64,000 nt of DNA from Pseudomonas paraglycinae (GTDB taxonomy: Bacteria > Pseudomonadota > Gammaproteobacteria > Pseudomonadales > Pseudomonadaceae): NCBI RefSeq assembly GCF_021601625.1, contig NZ_BQHR01000016.1, forward strand, positions 1-64,000. Direction: 5' to 3'. The notes beneath the pieces were generated by a model that worked only from the letters and a program-made list of their open reading frames with translations, made no database searches and was not told where the DNA came from. Shown here piece after piece: positions 10,163-18,690 of this stretch. Position 1 is the stretch's first letter. Each line of letters begins with the position of its first letter. A program made the position numbers and the translations under genes.

Positions 10163-11427
10163 GACGCGACAAATCCACAGGGCGCCCGACCCTCGGCTCG
10201 GTCATCGGCCGTGGCAACCTGATTGTGGCGCTGGTCGCCGTGGCAATGGCCAGCGTGTCGCTGACGCTGCTTGGGGTGCTGGCGCTGCGGGTCTATGCCG
10301 ATCACAACCTGCACTTGATCGCCCGCTCGATCAGTTACACCGTGGAAGCCGCCGTGGTGTTCAACGACAAGGTCGCCGCGACCGAAGCGCTGGCGTTGAT
10401 CGCCTCGACCGAAGAAGTGGCCGATGCCCAGGTGCTGGACAATCAGGGCCAATTGCTCGCGCGCTGGCAGCGTCCGGAGAACGGCCTGATTTCCGAGCTG
10501 GAGATGCAGGTCGCGCGAGTGATTCTGGAAAAACCCATCAACCTGCCGATTCAGCATCAGGATCGCGAGATCGGGCGCATTTTGCTGATCGGCCACGGCG
10601 GCAGCCTGATGCGCTTTCTGTTGAGCGGTCTGGCGGGGATCATTCTCTGCACGGCGATCAGCGCCTGGGTCGCGCTGTACCTGGCGCAGCGTCAGTTGCG
10701 CAGGATCATCGGCCCGTTGCACAGCCTGGCGGCGGTGGCGCATGCGGCCCGCAGCGAGCGGGCACTGGATCGACGGGTGCCACGGGCGAAGATTGCCGAA
10801 CTGGACAACCTCGGCAATGACTTCAATGCCTTGCTCGATGAACTCGAAGACTGGCAAACCCACCTGCAAAGCGAGAACGAAACCCTCGCCCACCAGGCCA
10901 GCCACGACAGTCTCACCGGATTGCCGAACCGGGCCTTTTTCGAAGGCCGCCTGATTCGTGCGCTACGCAGCGCCCACAAACTGAACGAGCGCGTGGCGGT
11001 GCTGTTTCTCGACAGCGACCGCTTCAAGGACATCAACGACAACTTCGGTCATGCCGCCGGTGACGCGGTGCTGGTGGCGGTGGCGAATCGGGTGCGGGCG
11101 CAGTTGCGTGAAGAGGATCTGGTGGCGCGTCTGGGCGGTGACGAGTTCGCCGTTCTGCTCACGCCCTTGCACAAGACCGAAGACGCCGAGCGCATTGCCG
11201 ACAAGATCCTCGCCAGCATGGACACCCCGATTGCGCTGCCGGGCGACAGCAGTGTCGTGACGTCGCTCAGTATCGGCATCGCCGTTTACCCCGATCATGG
11301 CGTCACGCCCGGCACCTTGCTTGATGCGGCCGATGCCGCGATGTATCAAGCCAAGCGTTTGTCGCGCGGCGCCCAATCCACGGCCGGGTCGGAGCACCCG
11401 GTCGATCCCGTTCAAACCAGGAGCTGA
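10159..11427 (+). CDS. yfiN: YfiN/TpbB, membrane diguanylate cyclase
   Basis: A 422-residue inner-membrane enzyme that makes cyclic di-GMP. Two membrane segments (about residues 18-40 and 153-175) flank a periplasmic PAS-like sensor region; a HAMP segment follows (about 178-230) and then the catalytic domain. The active-site motif GGDEF is near residue 326, and a REED sequence five residues upstream fits the RxxD product-inhibition site. The gene overlaps yfiR by ATGA and yfiB by TGATG, giving the three-gene module known to control biofilm formation and small-colony variants. The periplasmic region is the expected YfiR contact. Confidence 0.94.
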   Translation: MRRDKSTGRPTLGSVIGRGNLIVALVAVAMASVSLTLLGVLALRVYADHNLHLIARSISYTVEAAVVFNDKVAATEALALIASTEEVADAQVLDNQGQLLARWQRPENGLISELEMQVARVILEKPINLPIQHQDREIGRILLIGHGGSLMRFLLSGLAGIILCTAISAWVALYLAQRQLRRIIGPLHSLAAVAHAARSERALDRRVPRAKIAELDNLGNDFNALLDELEDWQTHLQSENETLAHQASHDSLTGLPNRAFFEGRLIRALRSAHKLNERVAVLFLDSDRFKDINDNFGHAAGDAVLVAVANRVRAQLREEDLVARLGGDEFAVLLTPLHKTEDAERIADKILASMDTPIALPGDSSVVTSLSIGIAVYPDHGVTPGTLLDAADAAMYQAKRLSRGAQSTAGSEHPVDPVQTRS

Positions 11428-11927
11428 TGCCCGTGTTCTCACTTTCCTTTCGACTGTTTTCCACCCTGTTGCTGACGGCCATGCTGGCCCTGACCGGTTG
11501 CCAGACCGCCCCGCAAAAAGGCCTGACGCCAGCCCAGGTTGCGGTCCTCAAGCAGCAAGGCTTCGAGTTGACCGATGATGGCTGGGAGTTCGGCCTGTCG
11601 GGCAAAGTGCTGTTTGGCAGCGATGTCGAAAGCCTGAACCAGCAAAGTACCGAAATCGTCGAGCGTATCGGCAAGGCGTTGCTGGGTGTCGGCATCGAGC
11701 GGGTGCGGGTCGATGGCCACACCGATGCCTCGGGCAAGGAAACCTACAACCAGCAGCTGTCACTGCGCCGCGCGAAAAGCGTCGGTAAAGTGCTGACCTC
11801 GGTCGGCATGAAAGAAGAGAACATCCAGCTGCAAGGACTCGGCAGCCGCGAACCGGTCGCCTCGAACGACACCGCCGCCGGCCGCACCGAAAACCGCCGG
11901 GTGTCGATTGTGGTCAGCGCCGATTAA
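11427..11927 (+). CDS. yfiB: YfiB, OmpA-family outer-membrane lipoprotein
   Basis: A 166-residue lipoprotein: signal peptide with lipobox LTGC (Cys25), a linker, and a C-terminal OmpA peptidoglycan-binding domain containing VDGHTDASG and the LSLRRAKSV helix. In the known system YfiB traps YfiR at the outer membrane and so frees YfiN. The start overlaps the yfiN stop. The stop codon overlaps the stop of the convergent LysR gene by three bases inside CGATTAATCG, leaving no intergenic room for a terminator. Confidence 0.93.
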   Translation: MPVFSLSFRLFSTLLLTAMLALTGCQTAPQKGLTPAQVAVLKQQGFELTDDGWEFGLSGKVLFGSDVESLNQQSTEIVERIGKALLGVGIERVRVDGHTDASGKETYNQQLSLRRAKSVGKVLTSVGMKEENIQLQGLGSREPVASNDTAAGRTENRRVSIVVSAD

Positions 11928-12871
11928 TCGGCGAATTGCATTTCGCGGGTCTCACCCATCAACAGCGCCTGATTGCGCTCTGTCACCTCACGGATGTAAT
12001 CCCACAACAGCGTGATCCGCTTGAGCTTGCGCAGATCCTCCCGGCAGTACATCCAGAACTGCCGGGTGATGTCGATTTCCTCCGGCAACACCGGCAGCAG
12101 GCGCGGATCCTGTGCCGCGAGGAAGCACGGCAGAATCGCCAGCGAGCGCCCCTGCTGCGCTGCGACGAACTGCGCAATCACGCTGGTGCTGCGCAGATTG
12201 GCGCTGGCGCCGGGCAACACGTTCGCCAGATACAGCAGCTCCGAGCTGAACGCCAGATCATCCACATAACTGATGAATTGATGCTTGCCCAGGTCGGCGG
12301 GGCGGCGGATCGGCGGGTGCTTGTCCAGGTATTCCTGGGTTGCGTAGAGCTGCAAGCGGTAGTCGCAGAGTTTGCAGCACACGTACGGCCCGTGTTCCGG
12401 GCGTTCGAGGGCGATGACGATGTCGGCCTCGCGTTTGGACAGGCTGATGAAGTGCGGCAGCGGCAGGATGTCCACCGAGATCGCCGGGTAGGCGTCGACG
12501 AAGTGGCTCAGTTGCGGGGTGATGAAGAAGCTGCCGAAACCTTCGGTGCAGCCCATGCGCACATGCCCGGACAGCGCGACGCCGGAGCCTGACACCTGCT
12601 CGCAGGCCATGTGCAGCGTGCTTTCAATCGACTCGGCGTAACTCAGCAGGCGCTGGCCTTCGGCAGTCAGTACGAAACCGCTGGTACGCGACTTTTCGAA
12701 CAGCAAAGTGCCGAGCGCCGCTTCCAGCGAACTGATCCGCCGCGACACGGTGGTGTAGTCGACCGCCAGGCGTTTGGCCGCGGTGCTGGCCTTGCGGGTA
12801 CGGGCGACTTCGAGGAAAAACTTGAGGTCGTCCCAGTTCAGCGAGCCTAAAGACGTGATGTTTTTTTGCAT
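11924..12871 (-). CDS. LysR-family regulator, probably of mmsAB
   Basis: A 315-residue LysR-type regulator. The N-terminal winged helix-turn-helix (LNWDDLKFFLEVARTRKAST through TVSRRISSLEAALG) is followed by a full effector-binding domain. The ATG at 12871 was preferred over an upstream extension because the helix-turn-helix then begins at the usual distance from the N-terminus. It is transcribed away from mmsAB, the usual arrangement for a LysR regulator and its target; P. aeruginosa instead uses an AraC-type MmsR. Control of mmsAB is inferred from position and from the dyad in the shared promoter region. The inducer is unknown. Confidence 0.88.
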   Translation of the reverse strand: MQKNITSLGSLNWDDLKFFLEVARTRKASTAAKRLAVDYTTVSRRISSLEAALGTLLFEKSRTSGFVLTAEGQRLLSYAESIESTLHMACEQVSGSGVALSGHVRMGCTEGFGSFFITPQLSHFVDAYPAISVDILPLPHFISLSKREADIVIALERPEHGPYVCCKLCDYRLQLYATQEYLDKHPPIRRPADLGKHQFISYVDDLAFSSELLYLANVLPGASANLRSTSVIAQFVAAQQGRSLAILPCFLAAQDPRLLPVLPEEIDITRQFWMYCREDLRKLKRITLLWDYIREVTERNQALLMGETREMQFAD

Positions 12872-12888
12872 GATGGACGGGCTTATAT

Positions 12889-12913
12889 GTGCGTTCTTAT
12901 TAGAAGTTTGCAC
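12889..12913. promoter_or_regulatory. candidate LysR operator between the LysR gene and mmsA
   Basis: GTGC and GCAC flank an inner dyad TTCT-TATT-AGAA in the 149-bp divergent intergenic region, 18 bases from the LysR start. LysR proteins usually bind such interrupted dyads (T-N11-A type) near their own promoter. This rests on symmetry and position only. Confidence 0.45.
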
Positions 12914-12965
12914 ATCTATACTCCAAAAACAGTCCGACAACCAATTCGTGACACACGCCTCATCT

Positions 12966-12986
12966 CAAGGCGAACCTTTCGCCTTG
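12966..12986 (+). promoter_or_regulatory. hairpin in the mmsA leader
   Basis: CAAGGCGAA, loop CCT, TTCGCCTTG is a perfect 9-bp inverted repeat 34 bases before the mmsA start. It has no T tract, so it is not an ordinary terminator. It may stabilise the leader or be a second protein site. Confidence 0.4.
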
Positions 12987-13020
12987 GCTCCTAAGATAAA
13001 AACAAGTTCTGGAGACCAGC

Positions 13021-14547
13021 ATGAACGCATCGCTTACGCCCAACGAAACCACGATCCAGAAGGTCAAGCTGCTGATCGACGGCGAGTGGGTCGAGTCGCA
13101 GACCACCGAGTGGCACGACATCGTCAACCCGGCGACCCAGCAGGTTCTGGCCAAGGTTCCGTTCGCCACCGCCGCTGAAGTCGACGCCGCCGTCAGCGCC
13201 GCACAGCGCGCCTTCCAGACCTGGAAACTGACCCCGATCGGCGCGCGCATGCGCATCATGCTCAAGCTGCAAGCGCTGATCCGCGAGCATTCCAAACGCA
13301 TCGCCGTGGTGCTGAGCGCCGAGCAGGGCAAGACCATTGCCGATGCCGAAGGCGACATTTTCCGTGGCCTGGAAGTGGTCGAGCACGCCTGCTCCATCGG
13401 CAGCCTGCAAATGGGCGAGTTCGCCGAGAACGTGGCCGGCGGCGTCGACACCTACACCCTGCGCCAGCCGATCGGCGTTTGCGCCGGCATCACCCCGTTC
13501 AACTTTCCGGCAATGATTCCGCTGTGGATGTTCCCGATGGCCATTGCCTGCGGCAACACCTTCGTCCTCAAGCCGTCCGAACAGGATCCGCTGTCGACCA
13601 TGCTGCTGGTGGAACTGGCCATCGAGGCCGGCATTCCGGCTGGCGTGCTCAACGTCGTCCATGGTGGCAAGGACGTGGTGGACGGCTTGTGCACCCACAA
13701 GGACATCAAGGCCGTTTCGTTCGTCGGTTCGACCGCCGTCGGCACCCACGTGTATGACCTGGCCGGTAAGCACGGCAAGCGCGTGCAATCGATGATGGGC
13801 GCGAAGAACCACGCGGTGGTGCTGCCGGATGCCAATCGTGAACAAGCGCTCAATGCGCTGGTCGGCGCCGGTTTCGGTGCGGCCGGTCAGCGTTGCATGG
13901 CCACCTCGGTGGTGGTGCTGGTGGGCGCGGCCAAACAGTGGCTGCCGGATCTGAAAGCGCTGGCGCAGAAACTCAAGGTCAACGCCGGCAACGAGCCGGG
14001 CACCGATGTCGGTCCGGTCATTTCGAAAAAGGCCAAGGCGCGGATTCTCGATCTGATCGAAAGCGGCATCAAGGAAGGCGCCAAACTCGAGCTGGACGGT
14101 CGCGACATCAGCGTGCCGGGCTACGAGAAAGGCAACTTTGTCGGCCCGACCCTGTTCTCCGGTGTCACCACTGACATGCAGATCTACACCCAGGAAATCT
14201 TCGGCCCGGTGCTGGTGGTGCTGGAAGTCGACACCCTCGATCAGGCCATCGCGCTGGTCAACGCCAACCCATTCGGCAACGGCACCGGCCTGTTCACCCA
14301 GAGCGGTGCGGCGGCGCGTAAGTTCCAGACTGAAATCGACGTCGGCCAGGTCGGCATCAACATCCCGATTCCGGTGCCGGTACCGTTCTTCAGCTTCACC
14401 GGTTCGCGCGGTTCGAAACTCGGCGACCTCGGCCCGTACGGCAAGCAAGTGGTGCAGTTCTACACCCAGACCAAAACGGTCACGGCGCGCTGGTTCGATG
14501 ACGACAGCGTCAACGACGGCGTGAACACCACCATCAACCTGCGCTGA
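13021..14547 (+). CDS. mmsA: methylmalonate-semialdehyde dehydrogenase (CoA-acylating)
   Basis: A 508-residue aldehyde dehydrogenase that converts (S)-methylmalonate semialdehyde, NAD+ and CoA to propionyl-CoA, the last step of valine degradation; malonate semialdehyde from beta-alanine is an alternative substrate. Family signatures visible are the nucleotide-binding [10 protein letters not shown] region, the catalytic cysteine in [11 protein letters not shown] and the MmsA-type N-terminus ([11 protein letters not shown]). GGAG precedes the ATG at 13021. It is followed after 9 bases by mmsB. A LysR gene is divergent upstream. Confidence 0.95.
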   Translation: MNASLTPNETTIQKVKLLIDGEWVESQTTEWHDIVNPATQQVLAKVPFATAAEVDAAVSAAQRAFQTWKLTPIGARMRIMLKLQALIREHSKRIAVVLSAEQGKTIADAEGDIFRGLEVVEHACSIGSLQMGEFAENVAGGVDTYTLRQPIGVCAGITPFNFPAMIPLWMFPMAIACGNTFVLKPSEQDPLSTMLLVELAIEAGIPAGVLNVVHGGKDVVDGLCTHKDIKAVSFVGSTAVGTHVYDLAGKHGKRVQSMMGAKNHAVVLPDANREQALNALVGAGFGAAGQRCMATSVVVLVGAAKQWLPDLKALAQKLKVNAGNEPGTDVGPVISKKAKARILDLIESGIKEGAKLELDGRDISVPGYEKGNFVGPTLFSGVTTDMQIYTQEIFGPVLVVLEVDTLDQAIALVNANPFGNGTGLFTQSGAAARKFQTEIDVGQVGINIPIPVPVPFFSFTGSRGSKLGDLGPYGKQVVQFYTQTKTVTARWFDDDSVNDGVNTTINLR

Positions 14548-14556
14548 GGAATGGCC

Positions 14557-15444
14557 ATGAAAATCGCATTTATCGGTCTGGGCAACATGGGCGCACCGAT
14601 GGCGCGCAACCTGATCAAGGCCGGGCATTCGCTGAATCTGGTGGACCTGAACAAAACCGTGCTGGCGGAACTCGAGCAACTGGGCGGTACTATCCGCGCT
14701 TCGGCTCGCGAAGCCGCTGAAGATGCAGAACTGGTGATCACCATGCTACCCGCTGCCGTGCATGTACGCAGCGTCTGGCTCGGTGAAGACGGTGTTCTCG
14801 CTGGGATCGGTAAAGGCGTGCCGGCAGTGGATTGCAGCACCATCGACCCGCAGACTGCGCGCGATGTGGCGGCGGCGGCCGCCAAACAAGGCGTGGCCAT
14901 GGCCGATGCACCGGTGTCCGGTGGTACTGGTGGCGCCACGGCCGGGACGCTGACCTTCATGGTCGGCGCCACCCCGGAACTGTTCGCAACCCTGCAACCG
15001 GTGCTGGCGCAGATGGGCCGCAACATCGTGCATTGCGGTGAGGTCGGCACCGGGCAGATCGCCAAGATCTGCAACAACCTGTTGCTCGCCATTTCGATGG
15101 TCGGCGTCAGCGAGGCAATGGCGCTGGGCGATGCGCTGGGCATCGACACCTCGGTGCTCGCCGGAATCATCAACAGCTCGACCGGGCGTTGCTGGAGTTC
15201 GGAAATGTACAACCCGTGGCCGGGGATCGTCGAAACGGCGCCGGCCTCTCGTGGTTACACCGGTGGCTTCGGCGCCGAGCTGATGCTCAAGGATCTGGGG
15301 CTGGCCACCGAAGCGGCGCGTCAGGCCCGTCAGCCGGTGGTGCTGGGCGCGGTGGCGCAGCAGTTGTATCAGGCGATGAGTCAGCGCGGGGAAGGGGGTA
15401 AGGACTTCTCGGCGATCATCAACAGCTATCGCAAGCCGCAGTAA
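14557..15444 (+). CDS. mmsB: 3-hydroxyisobutyrate dehydrogenase
   Basis: A 295-residue NAD-dependent beta-hydroxyacid dehydrogenase that oxidises 3-hydroxyisobutyrate to methylmalonate semialdehyde, feeding MmsA. It has the Rossmann motif FIGLGNMGAPMARNL at the N-terminus, the substrate signature DAPVSGGTGGA, and the catalytic lysine region GQIAKICNNLLL. The ATG at 14557 was chosen over the one at 14551 because GAGGA ends only at 14550, giving normal spacing to the second ATG. A strong terminator follows. A distant relative of different sequence lies at 24300-25175. Confidence 0.94.
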   Translation: MKIAFIGLGNMGAPMARNLIKAGHSLNLVDLNKTVLAELEQLGGTIRASAREAAEDAELVITMLPAAVHVRSVWLGEDGVLAGIGKGVPAVDCSTIDPQTARDVAAAAAKQGVAMADAPVSGGTGGATAGTLTFMVGATPELFATLQPVLAQMGRNIVHCGEVGTGQIAKICNNLLLAISMVGVSEAMALGDALGIDTSVLAGIINSSTGRCWSSEMYNPWPGIVETAPASRGYTGGFGAELMLKDLGLATEAARQARQPVVLGAVAQQLYQAMSQRGEGGKDFSAIINSYRKPQ

Positions 15445-15498
15445 TCGTCGTCAGGCCTGCGCTCGTCGCAGGTCTGCAATTCAGATGCAGTAGGTGTT

Positions 15499-15535
15499 GC
15501 CGGGAAATCACGTCGGGTGGTTTCCCGGCTTTTTT
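15499..15535 (+). terminator. terminator after mmsAB
   Basis: GCCGGGAAA and TTTCCCGGC form a 9-bp stem followed by six T residues. It ends the mmsAB transcript and sits against the convergent cupin gene. Confidence 0.9.
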
Positions 15536-15538
15536 GTA

Positions 15539-15883
15539 TCAGGCGAACACGAAATATTTGCGCACGGTTTCGACCACTTCCCAGGTGCCCTTCATGCCTG
15601 GCTCGACCACGAAGATGTCGCCGGCGCGCAGGTGAATCGGCTCCATGCCGTCCGGGGTAATCACGCAGTAGCCTTCCTGGAAATGGCAGTACTCCCACTT
15701 CACGTAATCCACTCGCCACTTGCCCGGTGTGCAGATCCAGGTGCCCATGATCTTGCTGCCGTCTTCGCTGGTGTAGGCGTTGAGGTTGACGGTGTGCGGG
15801 TCGCCATCGAGCTTTTCCCATTTGCAGGCGTCGAGTACGGGCAGGGGATGGGTGTCGCGCAGAACGGTGATAGGTGCGGGCAT
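15539..15883 (-). CDS. cupin-domain protein (EutQ/DUF861-like)
   Basis: A 114-residue single-domain cupin. The central part, with TWICTPGKWRV, KWEYCHFQEGYCVITPDG and HLRAGDIFVVEPGMKGTW, has the beta-barrel pattern of DUF861-type cupins, often annotated as sugar- or amine-metabolism associated. The start at 15883 follows GGAG at suitable spacing; the open frame continues upstream to 16069 but without a ribosome-binding site. It is convergent with mmsB across a terminator. Family assignment is good; substrate and role are unknown. Confidence 0.75.
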   Translation of the reverse strand: MPAPITVLRDTHPLPVLDACKWEKLDGDPHTVNLNAYTSEDGSKIMGTWICTPGKWRVDYVKWEYCHFQEGYCVITPDGMEPIHLRAGDIFVVEPGMKGTWEVVETVRKYFVFA

Positions 15884-16107
15884 GACGGCTCCAGGCCAGA
15901 GGGAAATAGAGCCGTCACCGTAGCGTTCGTGGGGGCTGTCGAAGTGTCTGGGGTCGACCTCCAGATGTCTGTAAGCGCTGGAGCAAATCTGCACTCCTCC
16001 CTGATTTGCACCAGCGCCGTGCATATAAGGAGGTTTTGGTACAAGCGTGCACCATAAAAGTTCAATCAATTTTTAGACTAAAACGAGATAACCATTCTGA
16101 CACCTAT

Positions 16108-16136
16108 TGCAAAACAAAATCGTCTGTACTATAACA
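16108..16136 (+). promoter_or_regulatory. sigma70-like promoter of the acyltransferase-rmlBA operon
   Basis: TTGCAA, a 17-base spacer and TATAAC give a near-consensus housekeeping promoter. Transcription would start near 16143, about 306 bases before the first gene. Confidence 0.6.
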
Positions 16137-16145
16137 TTCGTACTA
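16126..16145. promoter_or_regulatory. weak copy of the GTACG-N8-CGTAC operator
   Basis: GTACT, eight bases and CGTAC match the half-sites of the operator found at 24219, 25302 and 34460 in 9 of 10 positions, with identical spacing, and overlap the -10 of the operon promoter. The centre does not match TGTA, so this could be coincidence. Confidence 0.3.
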
Positions 16146-16449
16146 AAGAACTATTCCTCCAAAGGGAGCTTAACCTGAGTCACGGACAGACTTGAATCGG
16201 CTTTTTCTCATCTCGAAACTGACTTGGCTTTTGGCTCAAGTGTGAACTTCTACCTGTTGTTAATGAATAATGACAGTTGAATGAACCGGACAGTTAATAA
16301 GCGGCGCGGACGCAATGTCTCGCGTGCTTTGAGTAGAAGCCTTAAATAAACAGTTAATTATTATTTGTGCACTGGCGGATTTATATCTGCGGGATACGCA
16401 CGCCTATCGAATTTTTATGTGCCCGGCATCAATGGAATGAGGCTTTATT

Positions 16450-17421
16450 GTGGACGACATAAACGTAATTGAAGTTTCGACAATTGTTGATAGTGCGAGT
16501 GAACTTGGTCGGCACGTCTGGGTGCGTGTCGGCAGTCGCCTGACAAATGTGCAGATAAGCGATGACTGCTTCATCGGCTTCAGGTGCGATTTGCAGCACG
16601 CGTCCATCGGTAAATCCAGCATGTTCGCCACCGGTGCCCAATGCCTGGGGACGGCGCAGTCGCCGGTTCGGATTGCCGAAAACGTCTGGCTGGGCGCCAA
16701 GTCCACCGTGGCTGCCGGTGTCTCCATCGGTGCCGGGGCCGTGGTGGCGGCTGGCGCGTTGGTGACAGCGGATGTGCCGCCGGATGCGATCGTCGTCGGC
16801 CGCCCGGCGCGGGTCATTGCCTGGCGCACCGTGGTCGAGGACGGCCGACCGAGCCCGGAACCGGTGCTGGCCAAAGTCCGGGAGCGGGCGCGCCAGGGCT
16901 TGCCGTCGATGCTCGATCGGTCCACGCAGTCGGTCGCGCGGCTCAAGTCGCTGAACCCCGACACCCAGACCTGGGACATCAGCGACGAGGCCCTGATCGA
17001 TGCCGAATTGCGCGGCGGGGCGTTGGTGGAAATCGCCCGGGACTGCATCCTGATCGGGCGCAGCAGCCGTCAGGGCGGCATGTCGCAACTGGGCGGCATC
17101 GAACTGGGCACCGGCGCGCGACTGGCTGCCGGTGTGGTTATCGAGGCGGCCGGCGGTGTATCCGTCGGTGCCTTCAGCGAGTTGTCCGAGGGGGCCACGA
17201 TCGTGGCCTCCACCCATGATCATTCATTTCGCTCACTGCCTTGGGAGGAGGCACCGGTGCGCATTGGAAGTCGTTGCGTTATTGGCGAGGGCGCCATCTT
17301 GGTAGGTCCACTGAATATTGGTGACGGTGCCGTTATCAAACCGTATTCGGTGGTTATAAGGGATGTATTGGAAAACACTGTGGTTCATGGCGTTGTTCAA
17401 CTAATGGAGATTCAAGAATGA
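16450..17421 (+). CDS. hexapeptide-repeat acyltransferase-like protein
   Basis: A 323-residue protein with two left-handed beta-helix blocks of hexapeptide repeats (about residues 20-120 and 190-315), including VWLGAKSTVAAGVSIGAGAVV and the typical closing DVPPDAIVVGRPARVI. Such proteins transfer acetyl or other acyl groups to sugars or nucleotide sugars. Two separated blocks joined by a linker rich in Arg and Pro make a tandem arrangement, longer than ordinary O-acetyltransferases. Translation should start at GTG 16450, seven bases after AATGAGG. The end overlaps the next gene as ATGA. Substrate is unknown; the rmlBA genes downstream suggest a dTDP-sugar or its glycoside. Confidence 0.75.
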   Translation: MDDINVIEVSTIVDSASELGRHVWVRVGSRLTNVQISDDCFIGFRCDLQHASIGKSSMFATGAQCLGTAQSPVRIAENVWLGAKSTVAAGVSIGAGAVVAAGALVTADVPPDAIVVGRPARVIAWRTVVEDGRPSPEPVLAKVRERARQGLPSMLDRSTQSVARLKSLNPDTQTWDISDEALIDAELRGGALVEIARDCILIGRSSRQGGMSQLGGIELGTGARLAAGVVIEAAGGVSVGAFSELSEGATIVASTHDHSFRSLPWEEAPVRIGSRCVIGEGAILVGPLNIGDGAVIKPYSVVIRDVLENTVVHGVVQLMEIQE

Positions 17422-18668
17422 TTTTATTTGCCCCCAATCCAACCGGTTCCGGTCACAACATGCGCGCGCTGTCCATCGCTCAGGCGATCAAGAAACAGCG
17501 TCCGGACATGCCACTGACTGTGGCACTGGCTTCCTTGCAGCCAACCTTCACGCCGATGTTCGAAAAGTCTGGCGTAGAAGTTGTGGATATTGCCGGACGT
17601 TTGGTCGATTACTCGAAAAAGAGCAACTTGTCGAAAGAACTCGACTGGAATAATTACATCGGCGGATATATCGCCAATACCTTCTTGTCCGGCGAGCGGA
17701 TTCTGTCTTACCTGGCCCTGATCGCCGAGTACAAACCGACCGCTCTGGTGTCGGACTACAACATGGCCGCCTGCCTGGCCGCGATTTTCAGCGGTACGCC
17801 GCTGGTGTTCGTCACCGAGCGCTACGACTTCACCCTGTGCCAGCTCGAAGACCATGATCTGGCCGACGGCGGTTTCGAAGTCAACGCGCTGGAAATGGCC
17901 CGGGCCCGCACCGCGCTGCACAGCCAGTTCAACTGGATGATCAATCAGAGCCAACTGGTGCTGACCGACAAACCGTACGTGGCTTCCCTCGATCAGGGCA
18001 CGCCGGTGGCCGAAGCGCTGGTCAGTGGCAAGGCGCATTTTGTCGGCCCGATGATCCGCGACATCAATGTGCAGACCGGCTTGAACGTGCGCGAGCAACT
18101 GAACCTCGGCGACTCGCCGTTCATTGTGGCTTCGATCAGCGGCACCACAATGTTTGCCCAGAACAAGGATGCGCTGCTCGCTGCGTATCTGGACAGCTTC
18201 AAGATCCTGCGCGAGCGCAATCCGGAACTGAAACTGGTGTTGCTCGGCCGTCAGGATATCCAGGCTCAGGACGGCGTCGTCTGCGTGCCGTACTACCCGG
18301 ACTGGATGGGCCTGCTGCGTGAAGCCAGCCTGCTGATTTCGGCGCCGGGCTGGATCACCGTAACGGAAATCGCCGCACTCCAGATTCCGACGCTGTTCGT
18401 GCTGCCGTCCAAATCCGAGTACCACGAACTCGAGGCGCTGCGCCGTCTGGAGCTGCTGGGTTTCCCGACGCATCTGGGCCACGACCGCGATGCGATCGTC
18501 GAGCTGATCCAGGGCGAGCTGGAAAAAGACACCGATGCTTCGGCCTACTACGCGCCGCATCAGCAAGTCGCCGCGCCGGATGGCGAAGGTGCCGCCCGCG
18601 CCGCGACGCGCATCATCGAGTTGTGCCAGGGCAGCGTTGTGTCGCTGACCGAAAGCAAAGCCGCTTAA
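17418..18668 (+). CDS. MurG-like (GT-B fold) glycosyltransferase
   Basis: A 416-residue protein with a glycine-rich N-terminal loop (FAPNPTGSGHNMRALSIA) like that of MurG and diacylglycerol glucosyltransferases, and a C-terminal nucleotide-sugar half with VPYYPDWMGLLREASLLISAPGW and ALQIPTLFVLPS. It likely moves a sugar from a nucleotide donor to a lipid or small acceptor. It overlaps the acyltransferase gene by ATGA and precedes the toroid protein by 22 bases. The donor could be the dTDP-sugar made by RmlA and RmlB, but that is an inference from gene order. No transmembrane segment is evident. Confidence 0.75.
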   Translation: MILFAPNPTGSGHNMRALSIAQAIKKQRPDMPLTVALASLQPTFTPMFEKSGVEVVDIAGRLVDYSKKSNLSKELDWNNYIGGYIANTFLSGERILSYLALIAEYKPTALVSDYNMAACLAAIFSGTPLVFVTERYDFTLCQLEDHDLADGGFEVNALEMARARTALHSQFNWMINQSQLVLTDKPYVASLDQGTPVAEALVSGKAHFVGPMIRDINVQTGLNVREQLNLGDSPFIVASISGTTMFAQNKDALLAAYLDSFKILRERNPELKLVLLGRQDIQAQDGVVCVPYYPDWMGLLREASLLISAPGWITVTEIAALQIPTLFVLPSKSEYHELEALRRLELLGFPTHLGHDRDAIVELIQGELEKDTDASAYYAPHQQVAAPDGEGAARAATRIIELCQGSVVSLTESKAA

Positions 18669-18690
18669 CCTCAAGGAAGAGGGATTCACC

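Larger units (their letters stand above)
15884..16449. other. 566-bp AT-richer intergenic region
   Basis: No credible gene was found here. It holds the upstream region of the cupin gene, one good sigma70-like promoter reading right (16108-16136), a weak operator-like dyad over its -10 and then about 300 bases of AT-richer leader before the acyltransferase gene. No strong intrinsic terminator or recognised riboswitch was seen in the leader. Confidence 0.6.

Noticed and set aside
12991-14679. 562-codon minus-strand frame opposite mmsA
   Set aside because: Antisense shadow of a conserved aldehyde dehydrogenase gene; no ribosome site or domain.
16146-16449. A short gene in the leader of the acyltransferase operon
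   Set aside because: Only very short frames without ribosome sites were seen, and the AT-rich sequence gives no credible codon pattern.
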